From assembly GCA_033439685.1 (NCBI GenBank), contig JAUEDM010000001.1, positions 1,612,001 to 1,676,000 on the forward strand: a stretch of DNA of 64,000 bases, given 5' to 3'. The position numbers were made by a program, and so were the translations under genes. This DNA is from Apodospora peruviana (taxonomy: Eukaryota > Ascomycota > Sordariomycetes > Sordariales > Lasiosphaeriaceae). A model generated the notes under the pieces. That model worked only from the letters and a program-made list of their open reading frames with translations. It was not told the DNA's origin and made no database searches. Positions 46,245 to 58,141 of this stretch are shown piece by piece; position 1 is the first letter of the stretch, and every line of letters begins with the position of its first letter.

Positions 46245-47767
46245 AGCGCTTCCTGGCTTTGGCTTGGCAAGAGAGCACGAAAAGGAAGAAAGTGGGCGCA
46301 AGGGAATTAGGACCGGGCTCGGGCGATGGTATCCCAGGACTCTCGAGTTGCAATCTCTCGTAATGGGGGTATTATCGGAGGTAAAGGTGAAGATCGACCA
46401 GCATGGAAACCACCGAACCAGCCAGTTGAATGGACCCGTAGGATTTAGGATTTAGAGAGGCAGTCGAGCCGAAGGTCAGGAACTGGAATGCACTTCAAGC
46501 CGGTTTCCATCCCCAGGGTGCAGCGAGGGCAGTGACAACCCGCGGCAGCTAATTAACTTAATTAAGCGACCGGGGTCACTTCAGGTCAGCTTTGGCAGGT
46601 TTGTCAGGTCGCAACTGCCAACTGACGGCCGTTATCCCGCGCAATCAAACAAACGGAACGAGCTCGATGGAACTCCAGAACCTCGTATGTGCAACCACGA
46701 ACGTGCACAAGTACCGAGCCCGCCAGAACACTAGTATGTGTACATCAGTAGGATCAGTCATCAGGTCGATGCTCCTGTGCCCCACAGTGACGCAAAATCC
46801 CAAATTTCATGTCAGATCAGTGATCAACTGACAGGGGGTCCTAACCAGCTGCCAGAAGCGATTGGAATTGCCCCTTGATCTCCCCATGTTTTCTCCCATC
46901 TCCCCCCACCCAGCACGCAACCTTATCAGAGCAAGTGCCTGACTGTCACCACCTCAACTCAACCTGGGAATACGAGCCTTTCCAGGTTTTGTTGCTCTGC
47001 ATCTCGCATTTTCAAGTCCGCGTACAGATGGACTGATATATCGTGAGTGATATTAATTGAAGCGGTCTACGATCATCATCTGTCGTGACGAGTGTTCGTA
47101 CTATGGCACCAATTGGTATTGTCATCGTCGTCGTCGACGTTGTCGGTTGCTCGCTCCCGATCGAATCCCCACCGAGCCCACCAGCTTTGAACTCACACTC
47201 CACCACACCAAGCCAGATCAGTTCCATCCCCCCTCTTCGGCTTCTCATGAAATTTCCATGCAAGAAGGGTGGTCTGACATGCGACCTTCCAGCTGGTTGT
47301 GCTCTCTTGCATGTCTCTTGCGTCCAACCATCATCACACAACCAGTCAGCCATTTTGCATCTCAAAAGACCAAACAAAAGATCGCTTCCGCGTGATCTCT
47401 TTCCAGTCGACATCATCTCGCGCAACTCGCTTCGTTGTGCATACATTCGCTTTCCTGGGCGCTGACTGGGCCGCTACCGCCGCCGCCACAATTCGTTGAC
47501 CTTGGACCCGACTGGATGAGCATCCGCCATCCATTGAGACGGATGACTGCCACTGTTTCATTCGCTACCGGATCACTCTCACTCAGGCAACCTGAACCGA
47601 GTTAACCTGCAAGCAGTACCGCTGTGTCTGCAGCAGCACCCAACTGGATCGCCTTGTGATAGCGATCGTCCAGCATTTTCCGGCGCATTTGTGCGACCTG
47701 CCTGTCGTTTCGTGACACCCGTTCTGAAGATCGCTTCTGAGAGCAATCTATCTGAGGACTGAGAAGC
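45322..47767. promoter_or_regulatory. Divergent upstream region of ags1 and the GPI-type alpha-amylase
   Basis: 2.4 kb between the two divergent start codons, containing a (GTGC)n tract. Small frames here show no recognisable features. Long shared upstream regions are consistent with co-regulation of the two cell-wall genes, which is inference. Confidence 0.5.
46210..46244. repeat. (GTGC)n tetranucleotide repeat
   Basis: About nine units of GTGC/GCGT. Confidence 0.92.
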
Positions 47768-49632
47768 ATGGCTCCACACTTCAGACCCGTCGCCATCTTC
47801 AATGTGCTGGTGTTGATCACCCTAAGCCTGGCCAGTGTCTCGCTGGCAGCGACCGCAGAGCAATGGAAGTCGCGCTCAATCTATCAAGTCATGGTCGACC
47901 GCTTCGCGCGAACCGACCTGTCTACCACTGCCGCCTGTACCCTCTGGGAGTTCTGCAATGGCACCTGGAAGGGGCTCATTAACAAGCTCGACTACATCCA
48001 AGACATGGGCTTCACCGCCATCCAGATCAGCCCCGTGGTTGAGAACATGGAGGCCGACACGTCCGTCGGGACCGCCTACCACGGCTACTGGAGCGTCAAT
48101 GACTATGCCGTCAATCCGCACTTCGGGACGGAGGATGACCTGAAGCGTCTGAGCGATGAACTCCATAAGCGTGGCATGTATCTCATGGTCGATGTGGTCG
48201 TCAATAACATGGCAGCCGCCTTCAACAACACCTCCCCACCGCCTGTTGACTACACCAAGTTTTATCCGTTCAATGATGCCAAATAGTATGTTTGTCCACA
48301 ATTCTCCCAGTCTGCTTTCTCAATTCATTGCCAATTGCACCCCGGGGAGCTCAGGAGAGGTCGATGAGATGAGTCAACAAGCCACGGCTCTTAAATGTTT
48401 CGTGTGTGCTGCCTTATCTGCACACCAGCGCACTTCGCTGACATGATGATACCCTTATTGTCAAACTTAGCTTTCACAAATATTGCAATGTGACCGAGTG
48501 GGAGAATCCAGTCAACTACCAGGACTGCTGGCTCTACCCGTATGGCGTTGCCCTGGCAGACCTCGCCACCGAGAAGCCCGTGGTGCAGCAGATGATGAAC
48601 ACATGGATCAAAGAACTGGTATCTAACTACAGCATTGACGGGATCCGCATCGATGCGGCCAAGCACGTCAACGACGAGTTCCTGCCCTCCTTCGTCGGTG
48701 CCTCTGGGGTCTTTGCCTTTGGCGAAGTAGTAACAGGCATCACCAACGACCAGTGCCGGTACCAGAACCTCGGCCTGCTGCCAGGCATGCCTAACTACCT
48801 CGAGTGGTTCTCGCTCACAGCCGCCTTCAACGGCAACGGCATGGACACCCTCGAGACAGCGCGCGTGAACAGCAACACCGGTTGCAACGACAGCCTGGCG
48901 CTTGGGACCTTCCTTGAGAACCACGACACGGAGCGCTTCGCCGCCGCCGTGCCCGACATGACCCTCGCCAAGAACGGCATGACCTACGTCATACTCAACG
49001 ACGGCATCCCAACCGTCTACCAGGGCCAGGAGCAGCACCTGAACGGCAATAGCACGCCGTTCAACCGCGAGCCGATCTGGAAGACCGGGTACGACACCAC
49101 CGCGCCGCTGTACAAGCTGACGGCCACACTGAACAAGCTGCGCAACACGGCCATCGCCATGAGCAGCGAGTATGCGACCACGATCAGCGACACGCTCTTT
49201 GTGGACGTCAACCACCTGTGTCTGCGCAAGGGCCCTCAGGGCAGCCAGATCGTTTTCTGCATCAACAACCGGAGCAGCAAAGGACCGACGTACGAGCTCA
49301 ACATTGGCGGTGGGTTCGCGCCCGGCGACAGTGTGGTCGAGGTACTGTCTTGCACCACCGTCACGGCGAGCGACCAGGGTGATATCGCGATCTTCATGGA
49401 CAAAGGTGAGCCCAAAGTGTTTTTCCTCGCTGAAGCGCTGAAGAGTACGGGACTGTGCCAGACTACGGCGCCGGAACCTGTTGCCCCCGGTGGCGACTCC
49501 GGCGGTGGCGGCGGTGGTGGTACAGATGATAAGGACGACGCGGCAACAAACTTGGGGAACGGCAGCGGCAGCAGCACGTTGCTTGTTGGGCTTCTGCTGG
49601 CCTGGCTCGCGTGGTTTGCGGGCTTTGCCTGA
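47768..49632 (+). CDS. GPI-anchored-type GH13 alpha-amylase (AmyD/AgtA-like)
   Basis: Two exons: 47768-48285 and 48471-49632 (185-nt intron, GTATGT..ACTTAG), 559 aa; splicing yields DAKYFHKYCNV. Signal peptide to about residue 28. GH13 regions: I DVVVNNMA (142-149), II GIRIDAAKHV (nucleophile Asp234), III GEVVTG (acid Glu258), IV FLENHD (Asp325). The usual His of region I (N-H) is Asn147, a change known from fungal GPI-type 4-alpha-glucanotransferase-like amylases such as AgtA; the region IV His324 is kept. The tail has a Gly-rich linker and a hydrophobic end (SSTLLVGLLLAWLAWFAGFA), consistent with GPI addition. Its position beside the alpha-1,3-glucan synthase suggests it trims or transfers the (1,4)-linked primer or spacer segments of cell-wall alpha-glucan. 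Confidence 0.95.
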
Positions 49633-49866
49633 ACATCAAGAACACATGAAGCAATAATTCGCACCTGTTATCTCCGCCACAGCGTGTGAAAGAGAAGCTT
49701 TACATTACGGAATACCATTATTCGAATCTCTCCATCCTTTGTATATACAAACGCGAGCCAGCATTAGTTACCTGCGCTAAGATTTAATGATTAATCACAT
49801 ATTCCGTCTTCATCACATTCCCATTGTGCTCTTGTTCTTTCTGTCCTTCCCGCCTCACGCATAATC

Positions 49867-51076
49867 TCATTGCTGCGGTCCCAGCTCATGTACCTCATGG
49901 TGTTGCTGCTGCTGTTGCCCACCCACCTCCCCCGGCATGAACGGATACCCGCCGCCACCTTGTCCATGCTGCTGCATCTGCTGGTACACAGTCACCGCCG
50001 GCGCCGGCGCCTGCGAGCTGTAATTGAACGCGTTAGCCGGCACGGGTGTCGACGAGTTCGACGGCGGGAAATGCGGCTGGTACGGCGACCCTTGCGACCC
50101 CCCTGCGAGCGACGACCCATTATACGACAGGTGTTGCCCTCCTCCACCACCTTGACCGCCAGCTTGCTGCTGTTGATAATCCTGTGGCTGTTGCTGCTGC
50201 TGCATACCAGGAGTATTAACAGCCGTCATGGCGCTCTGGGCCGGCGATTTCGGCTCAGCTGCTCCCGCCAGGGTGGTAGGGATGGGCACTGCGTCGCCGT
50301 GCGGATCCCATTTATATTTCCTGCGCATCTGGCAGCCGAAGAACACGAGCGCGACGATGAGCGCGGCGGCTACCGGCAGGCCGACGCCCAGGCCGATGCC
50401 GAGGGTCTTGCTGTCGGCGCCGCCGGACTGCGAGGAATCGGCGAGCACGGTGCCGATCGCGCCGGTCGGTGTGGAGGTGACTGTGACGGTGACGGTCTTG
50501 GTGCCAGACGGGTCGCCACCGGCAGGGAGCAAGGTCGGGCGCGCGATCTCGGTTACCCCGGGAAAGGTGAGCAGGTCCTCTTCGGCGGTGGAGTTGCAGC
50601 ACTGCGCTGTCTGGCCGCAGCAGTAGTAGAAGGACGCATTGGTGGCCTGCCGGCAGGGGAATGCAAAGGAGTATTCATCCTCTTTTTTCTTGAGTGTCAA
50701 CTATGAAATGGTTGAGGAAAAGGGGGGGATACACACGGATATTTTTCTCGCATTGGGGAGTCTTCACGCACGGTGCCGGCCAGCTCGGGTCGGTGCATCC
50801 CTGGATGGAAAAGTAGTTGTTGGCGCCGGCATCGAGACACAACCCGTTGCCGAGGCAGTAGTCCTTTGCGCTGCAGCACGAGCTCACGGTGGCCGAGTTG
50901 TCGCAGGGGATCCAGTCGCCGTCGTCGGTGCGGATCTTGGAGTACGGCAGCCCGTCGATGCGGTAGCATGTCCCGGCGACGAGGTCGGCGGCTGCGGCGA
51001 GTAGGACGAGTAGGAGGAGTAGCCGGGGGAAGGGGGCCGCAGGGGTGGCCGCCGCCTGAGACAGGAGAAAAGACAT
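49867..51076 (-). CDS. Cys-rich single-pass membrane protein with Gln-rich cytosolic tail
   Basis: Two exons: 50735-51076 and 49867 to about 50688-50700; the tiny intron starts with GTGTAT and its acceptor is ambiguous (34 or 46 nt). About 388-391 aa. Signal peptide (LLLLLVLLAAAADLVAG), then a Cys-rich ectodomain (CYRIDGLPYS, SSCCSAKDYCLGNGLC, FYYCCGQTAQCC), a Ser/Thr stalk, and one TM helix (IGLGVGLPVAAALIVALVFFG) followed by basic MRRKYKW. The cytosolic tail is rich in Gln, Gly, Pro and Tyr. The architecture matches a common fungal family of surface proteins annotated as hypothetical or sensor-like (loosely WSC/Mid2-like in layout, not sequence). It is convergent with the amylase gene. A sensor role is not shown. 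Confidence 0.82.
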
Positions 51077-53978
51077 GGTTTCTGTCGTTTTTGTTCTTTA
51101 CTCCAACATGCTCTATTTGTCTGATATGCGGTGATGGTGCAAGTGTGATGAAACGAGACTGTTTCTCAACTTTGGACGGAACGGCAAGGAGAAAAAGTGC
51201 CGTTGCCTAGTCTCGTCTCGTGATGAGCAAGGCAGACCGGACCGGATCGGATCGGCAGGTGCACTCAAGAGGTGTGCGGCTCAATCACTTTGCGCGCTTC
51301 AGTGTGAGTGTAACCTTGGATGAAAAATAGTCGCAGTCTGAAAGAAAAATGAAAGATCTCAGCCAGCGAAAACAAAATCTCAAGGAAGTGGATTGGGGAA
51401 ACCACCGAGATTTGAGAGATAAAAGGGGGAAAAGAGATCGCTCTCCATCCTCTCTCATTTTTCGCCTTTCTGTTCCGATCTCCCTCCTTGTTCTCTTTTT
51501 CGGATATGATAAGGCTGAGCCAGCACTACCCTACGTGCGTACCATTATCCAACTTCCACCACTGCCCCGCCGAGAGAAAAGCGGGATGATGATCACTTTC
51601 CACTTCCACTACAAAACAGGGCACATTTTATTCTTTTCTCTGCCTGCCCTGGAAAATCGTAGCGAGGAAAAGAAGACATCCGGGGCTGGACAGGACCAAA
51701 CCCTGCTTCGGCCCCCATGTTATCGAGCGCCACAAACATGCAACCTGTTCCAGCTATCTGTGCGGCGTGCGTGCATTTTGCACCAAATCACGAATCACGC
51801 GTCTGCCTTTTTGATGTCTGGCATGTCTGGCGTTTTCAGCTCATGCGTTCTGGACCCTCGCCCAGAGTTGTGGTGTGGCCGATCAGTCAATCAGCTCGAA
51901 GAGTAGAACCTGTCAGTGAAGCGAGCGCTTTTTCTTAACAAGTCTTTGCCACGCAATTCAATTTCCGATCGTTCGGGTGTGGGAAAACAACAACGCTCAT
52001 GGGCTGTCTTGGAATCTTCGAAACATCATAAGATGAACCCTTTGCCCCTGATTGTGTGGCTGCTGGAGTAAGCTTGAGACAGCGCTGACAGCTGTCTGTC
52101 ACTCTGTCTTGTCAATTGTCTTGACAGTTCATTTGGAGTGCGTTGTGGCTTTGCGCCGTGGCTTTTTTCTTGGCAAGCCACCAAAGGAGAGACGGCCCGA
52201 CAGGTGTCCGCAGGTGGTGCTGTTGAAGTGCCAGCTGTGTACCTTTACGACCTGAGGTCTGTCAAAGTAAACATCCCCTTTGTTGCTCGTGAAACTTTAC
52301 ATACCTTTAGCGAGGTCCAAAAGAAATATATTAAGGTTCAACATTACTCTAAATAGCCATCCCGGGCCAAACCGCTCTACAAGATGAAAAAAGTAAGCTT
52401 GACACCAGAGAAAAGGATAAGGTACAGAAGTTACTTTTGCACTTGGGTCTTTGTACTTATATAGCTTATACGACTACTTTCAGCTGTTCTAAGCCATCGC
52501 CAGGCCAAATCCGAGGATTTCCGGCATCAAAGCTTCTCCGTTTCTTCGAGATTTGAGCAGTTTTCTAGAGACCACATTAATTTGCAGAATCTGAAGTTTG
52601 ACCTTGCTACCTTACTACTAGTAGTACATTATGGGTAGCTACGAGACTGTGCTATTATTTGACGTAAGCGAAGGTTAAGATATGTATGGAAATGTGTCGT
52701 ATCCTCATAACTCTGCTTCCACACATCCGCTCACAAATCATTCTTCAAAGGGTTCCGGGCAAGAAAATGCAGTTTTGCACCCTTGGCAACTCACTTGTGT
52801 CATCAGTGAAGTAATCAGGACACCAAATGAAAAGACTCCTCTGAATCGAGGAGCCTGAAGTTAAGTCTCAATATAATCCCCGTAATGCCAACAAAATACC
52901 TGCGGAAAAACGTCTGTTGCAGTGGAATCACATATTAGTTTGATAAACTGACCGATGGGCGTGAGTCTTGACCACCTCACCCGAACAATGACAACATTGA
53001 AAGCCTGTAGTCCCTCATATATCGAAAGACCAGGCTGATAAGTACCAGGCTGATATACGAGCTTGATAATAAACGGGTGCCCCACTCTCGCTGGTTCGGC
53101 TTCGGCTGCAGGCTCGGATTCGGAATACGGCACCGTAGGTGATGGATGTTGGACCCCAATCATGAGGATCTGGTTATTGTTTTAATATTTTTAACTTCTC
53201 CGTCAATCCATTCGCATCCGGGGAGAGGATATATCCAATTCAAAGTTGCCAGTATCATATGTTTAACAGGATCAATGGTTATTCGATGTCCGGAAAGTCC
53301 TTGATTACGACAAACCAATTCGTAAATTGTTGCTGACTATCAGTTTAGTCTGGAGAAATAGAAAACGAGACCTGTGAATAAAACTGCGGTAGGAGAAACG
53401 TCTGTGAGAGAGACACACAGAGAGAGGGTCGACAACAAAAATGGTTCCCCACCCGTCGTGGTTCAGGATGCGTATGGTAATTCAGATTCCTGACAAGTTT
53501 CTCTGTCCTTACATTGCGATATCTTGACAGTGTCGTTTGCGGTATTCCGTACGGGCAACGGATACCCTTCGCTTCGACGGTTGTTTACAATGCCATCAGA
53601 TCAACCTCACCTTGTATTTATGGACGAGTGGCCGCTTCCTCTCGGCATCATCGCCCCACGATAACCACAATCGATCAACTGGCCCACCCAACACCATCCC
53701 TCCTTCCTGACGACTCAGGCGTCCCTTCCCTTTCAGACTTTATGTACAGTATCAATTACTGGAGCTCCACATCACTTGATGATCACAGTGGACCCAATCA
53801 TAAGTCGCGACTTTTAGGCAAGTACCACCCAGCCTACAGGCAGACCCGTAACTTTAAAAGCTCAGAGGCAACGACAAAAGCATTGACGTCCATAAACACG
53901 ATTCTCGGCATCAGCATCGCGACCTTCGATTTGAGATCATCTATCCAGAGCTCCTCTTAACTCATCAACCGAGTCATC
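51077..53978. other. Intergenic region
   Basis: Promoter of the Cys-rich membrane protein, then 2.5 kb without a convincing gene. A 100-codon minus-strand frame (52861-53163, beginning MIGVQHPSPTVPYSE) looks moderately protein-like but has no motif. The frame 53514-53960 before the kinase gene lacks an ATG and is probably its leader. Confidence 0.4.
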
Positions 53979-54981
53979 ATGGATTGCATCTGTGCCGAAT
54001 GTGGGCGCGACCTGCCCCGAACCTCGTTCACGTCCAATCAGTACTCCAAAGGCGCCGGCTGGTCGCGTTGTGCTGGTTGCGTCCACGGCCACTACTCTGA
54101 TAGCCTAGCTGCCATTCAGTCTGATGGTGGTCGCTACAACCGCTCAAATAGAGCCACCATTCCCACCAATGAGCTTCGGTACCCGTTTGCCTCGGGAGCT
54201 TTCCACTGTGTTGCCAAGGGCAGGCACACTTCGAGAGAACGCGCCGGTCAAGCCTGTGTCAGCAAGTGGTTCAAGACCGGCGTCGTCTTTGAGGATGATT
54301 ACTTCGCTCTCGATATCAAGGCTGTCGACAAGGCGTTAGAAATCGTCAACCGCTTCAACCAGCTAGCCATCGTGCAGAAGCCTATCAAGGTCAACGTGCC
54401 CGAGGTGTGGACTTTTGACGACGACTGCGATGGTGACTGGGCCGGCTCCCGTTTTCTTAATGAGCATTTCATACAAAATTACCAAAAGTTCAACAGCAAC
54501 TCCGGGTGGACTGACACCAGTCGGCATTGACCCAAGGTCACGCAGGCCCTGAGCCACTTCAGCTACCACGTTTCGGGCGGCAACTACGTCCTGTGCGACC
54601 TCCAGGGCGGCATCTACCAGCATGAGGTCGTCCTGTCGGACCCCGTCATCCTGTCGCGGACCCGCGAGTACGGCGTGACAGACCTCGGCTCCAACGGCAT
54701 CAGCTCCTTCTTCTACTACCACGACTGCAACGAGTACTGCCGCCCGTACTGGACCATACCCGCCAACCCGGTGCGGCACTACCGCCCGGCCTTGAGCACT
54801 TCCATGATCACTCTGTGCCGACGGCCTATTCCAAGCCTCAGAAACTTACATGGCCAAGCTGTCGACATTTTTTGAAGAGGAGGATGATTCCAATTATGAT
54901 TCCGATTATTCAGATTATGATTCAGATTCAGATTTAGATTATGATTCCGATGATGAGGAGGAGGATGATTATTATTATTGA
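53979..54981 (+). pseudogene. Fungal alpha-kinase gene interrupted by TGA and a frameshift
   Basis: ATG 53979 opens a 183-codon frame ending in TGA at 54528-54530, but the same frame continues at once with conserved alpha-kinase sequence. Order: N-terminal C5-x2-C8...C31-x2-C34 zinc-binding-like module (Stc1-like TSFTSNQYSKG); alpha-kinase N-lobe (PFASGAFHCVAKG, CVSKWFKTG with Lys96, INVPEVWTF-like VNVPEVWTF); TGA in place of codon 184; QALSHFSYHVSGG; CDLQGG (Asp207, catalytic loop); LSDPVIL; YGVTDLGSNG; and the zinc site HDCNEYC (248-254). After about 54810 the frame shifts by one, and the acidic tail (MAKLSTFFEEEDD ... DEEEDDYYY) ends at 54981 in the new frame. Alpha-kinases phosphorylate Ser/Thr in helical substrates (eEF2K, myosin kinases). 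CGA to TGA would explain the stop. Readthrough or a sequencing error are alternatives. Confidence 0.85.
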
Positions 54982-56617
54982 TCTCTGGGGAAACACAACT
55001 TTCATGTCCCAGCTGCCGATACAGGACGAGGAGTCGGATGATCACTGTCATTGATTCCCAAAGAACACTCAGCATGAGGCGGTATAGAGGTAGTGATGCC
55101 AGGGACGGCTCTGATCTAGGTGGTCAGCGAAGAGGAGACTGGACTGTTCGAGGCCATGACCGGAAACTGGCTGGCTGGCGGAATCACTTTGCTATGTTTG
55201 ATATGGTGTTGCATTGTTCGGCTCCGTCCGGATTGGTAATTTGCCTTCACTTTATGTTTAACTACCAGGGATGGAGACTCAGTGATTGAGGAGAATATGG
55301 GGATATGCGAATGGCTTGTGTTACCAAGAGTTGTACAGATTAGTAGTCAAGATGATCAATTACGGAATTTTACGTAGTATAAGTTGTGTGTTCATAGGTA
55401 GGTTGACCATACATGTACAAACAAACTGGAAGAGGGACAAATGTAGGTAAAGCTGCTTAAACATTTCCGTTGTCAGGACAGCTGCCCAAGGTGTCACGGT
55501 GTCCGTCAATTTGAGAATCAAAAGCACAAAGATACGAGAACAAAAGAAAATATATTCAACAGCCGATAACTTATGTGTACTTCCAGGGTGCTCTTCGCAT
55601 TTTCTCGCACATTGACTCCTTCCAAAGCCAGATATCGGCCAAACGCCTCAATAGAACATGGCAGTTTTCTTCAAAAGAGATCAGATTGCTCATAATAGCA
55701 GCTGTTATGACAAGACCCCATGGGGCATGAGGCGTCATAATCAGAGGCTACATGGTAATGCATACGAGCTGCTTGTGACAGTAGTTAAAGCAGCGAGGCA
55801 ATCCAGCTGTGGTAGACAGCCTCCCGGAGCTTGCTGTAGTTCTTTTTTTTCACCATTTCAGCGCCAGTTCAAGGATCAACCCTAACACTGAACTCTGTTA
55901 CCGAGTACTTTATCAACCACCCTGCGGCCAAGCCCGGTCAACAAACCGGAAGTGGGATGGACAACTGCAGGTACGGCCCTTAAACGTTTATTTTTGTCCT
56001 GGCCTGTTGTTAGGTTCTCCCTGCTTGGCAGTCAGTGAACACACAGATCAGCGAACAGTGAGATTGGCAATGCATCGACAAAAGGAATGCAATCTACCCG
56101 ACCCCCCATATGCCTACACCACTCAACCGTAAATACTAGCCTTCGGGTACTTTACAAGGGGCCCAGCTGTGGTTTTTCAGGGCAGCTAGTAGTCATCCTA
56201 GAAATACTCATCTAAGCAGCAAATACTCCTTGTAAATACCGGTTAAACCGAATAGCCTATCGCAAAAGTAGGGAATCTTGCAGGGTTTTGTAAGGGACTC
56301 AATTGCTACTAGTTGCCGTAGAATGGTGTACATACCAGCATCCGAACACAGAATGGCGAGTGACCACCTTGGGTAAGGTAGATAGCTGAATCGAAATCTT
56401 TCCTATCGTAACAACGAGCACCAGAATACCTGTTAAACCGCGTCAAGAGAACTCCTGTTATACAAGCAGATGATATCCAAGACAAAAGAAATCCAAGCCC
56501 ATAATTACCATACCATGACATACCATGAAATACTGTGCCATGCCCGTTATATACAGTTACCTAAACCATTTTTCCGACTGTTTCCCCTAGTCCCAAAAAC
56601 AATACCGTCAACCCACA
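54982..56617. other. Intergenic region
   Basis: Between the alpha-kinase remnant and the rhodopsin-domain gene. Stops in all frames and nothing recognised. Confidence 0.5.
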
Positions 56618-58141
56618 TTAAACCGTAGATATTTGATCCCTTGGCAACTTCTTTTCGTCTGTAGTAGCCGATGTCACACTCTCCGTCCTTGCCATATCTG
56701 TATTTCCTCCCGAACTGCTCCAACCTGACGAGGAGTGGTCGTATATGCTCTTGTCGTGCAGCGAGATATCCGACACTGGCATATGTCTCATCTGGCCCCG
56801 CATCACAGAAGGCCCAGGGCTGCTCAGGTCGTCGGAGCTGGCGGCGGGGGATATGCCGAATATGCTGGGTAACCGTTTCCTGACGAAGGGCTTGAGGCAG
56901 GGCAGGCAGGCGCAGACTATGCCGACGTAGAGTTCCACAAGACTAGAGGGAGACCCGTTAGCACCAATTGTCATGCTAGTAAAGGACGAGAACCGGACTT
57001 ACCACCAGATGTTGTTGATACAATAATTCCAGGTTACATCCGGATCATCCTTTCCGGCTGGAATAGTTGCGAGGCGGAAGAAGCTGACGCCGCAGACGCT
57101 AGAAAATGGCCGGTAATCACGTCAGTGAATACATTCGACACATGTCAGCCAGAGGGACAAACGTACAAGCCACCGGTCATGAGGACTAGTCCAACAGCAA
57201 TCTTCTGCCTCAGTTCCATGGTAAGAGGCCACAGCAGCCACATTGGGAGTAGCAAGATGACGACATCGGTGGCCGAATTGATCGCCGAGCTAACGAGAAA
57301 CGCCGTGTACAGATCGACGCAGGTGCCATCGCTACCGTCCCAGAGTCTCCTGATGGGGTTGCACAAATACAAGAAACTGAAGCCGGCATTGAGCGAGTAG
57401 ACGATCACGACAAACAGGACGGTGTAGACGGCGATTCGGAAGGGCGGGTTGGCGGCGGCGAAGCGCAGATAGAAAAAGAGGATCGAGGCCTTGACGCAGA
57501 GCGTGGACAGGTTGTAAAAGATGGACGCGGGGATACCGACCTAGATGACTACGTTAGAGACGCCCACGCACAGGCTGAGGGTTGGTAATGTGGTGGTTTC
57601 TCACTATGATAGCGTGTTGAAAGTCGGGGGGAGTGACGTCCCACATGTGGATGCCCATTCCATATTCGGTCTCTGGCGCAGATGTTAGTCAAGCAAGAGC
57701 ATGTGTTTGTGGAGACGGTCTACGGACGCGACATGTCCACGGCGGATAGACCAATAGCCAGAACCTAAACATGACAGACGTCAGACATGATAGATCGTGA
57801 AAGCGGACCAGAAAGTCAGGCGCTAGGCAGGCTCGGAGGTACCAGTGATGCAGTTATCAGCCCTACGAAGTCCGAGGAACGCTAGGTAGTCAGTAGTCTG
57901 ACGGGACTAGAAGACGACGACGGGCGCACGGCTGGGTTGAGGGCACGGGACACTTACAATCATCGGTATGCCACTTCCTCAGGATGCATCGTGCGGTATA
58001 GACGCGCAAAAGCCAGAACAGCAAAGCGCCGACAGGACACACGACGCCGGCGACCAGAAGCTTCCAGCCTATAGACTCGGGGTCTATCATGTTTGGAGTC
58101 ACGCCGGGCGGAGGTGGCAGCATGCCCGGGTAGTCGGCCAT
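56618..58141 (-). CDS. Rhodopsin-domain seven-helix integral membrane protein (fungal PTH11-related type)
   Basis: Exons supported by splice sites and phase: 57958-58141, 57728-57764 (likely), 57605-57672, 57167-57540, 57003-57098, 56618-56942. The junction between 57958 and 57764 is not resolved: a DYLAFLGL-like segment (around 57890) belongs there but has no canonical AG acceptor. Start MADYPGMLPPP. Helices include WKLLVAGVVCPVGALLFWLL, then YGMGIHMWDVTP (loop box), ASIFYNLSTLCVKASILFFYLR, VLFVVIVYSLNAGFSFLYLCNP, and ATDVVILLLPMWLLWPL, followed by VCGVSFFRLATI and YCINNIWW. The YGxGxHxWD, KxSILFFYLR and VLLLPxPxxW-type blocks are marks of the fungal Rhodopsin_dom family. It ends in a Ser-rich cytosolic tail. 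Ligand unknown; no CFEM domain. Confidence 0.85.

Noticed and set aside
48391..49215. Minus-strand frame of 274 codons opposite the amylase
   Set aside because: Antisense shadow of the amylase second exon, with no features of its own.
53514..53960. Separate small gene directly before the alpha-kinase
   Set aside because: The frame lacks an ATG start at its beginning and shows no motif; more likely leader sequence of the kinase gene.
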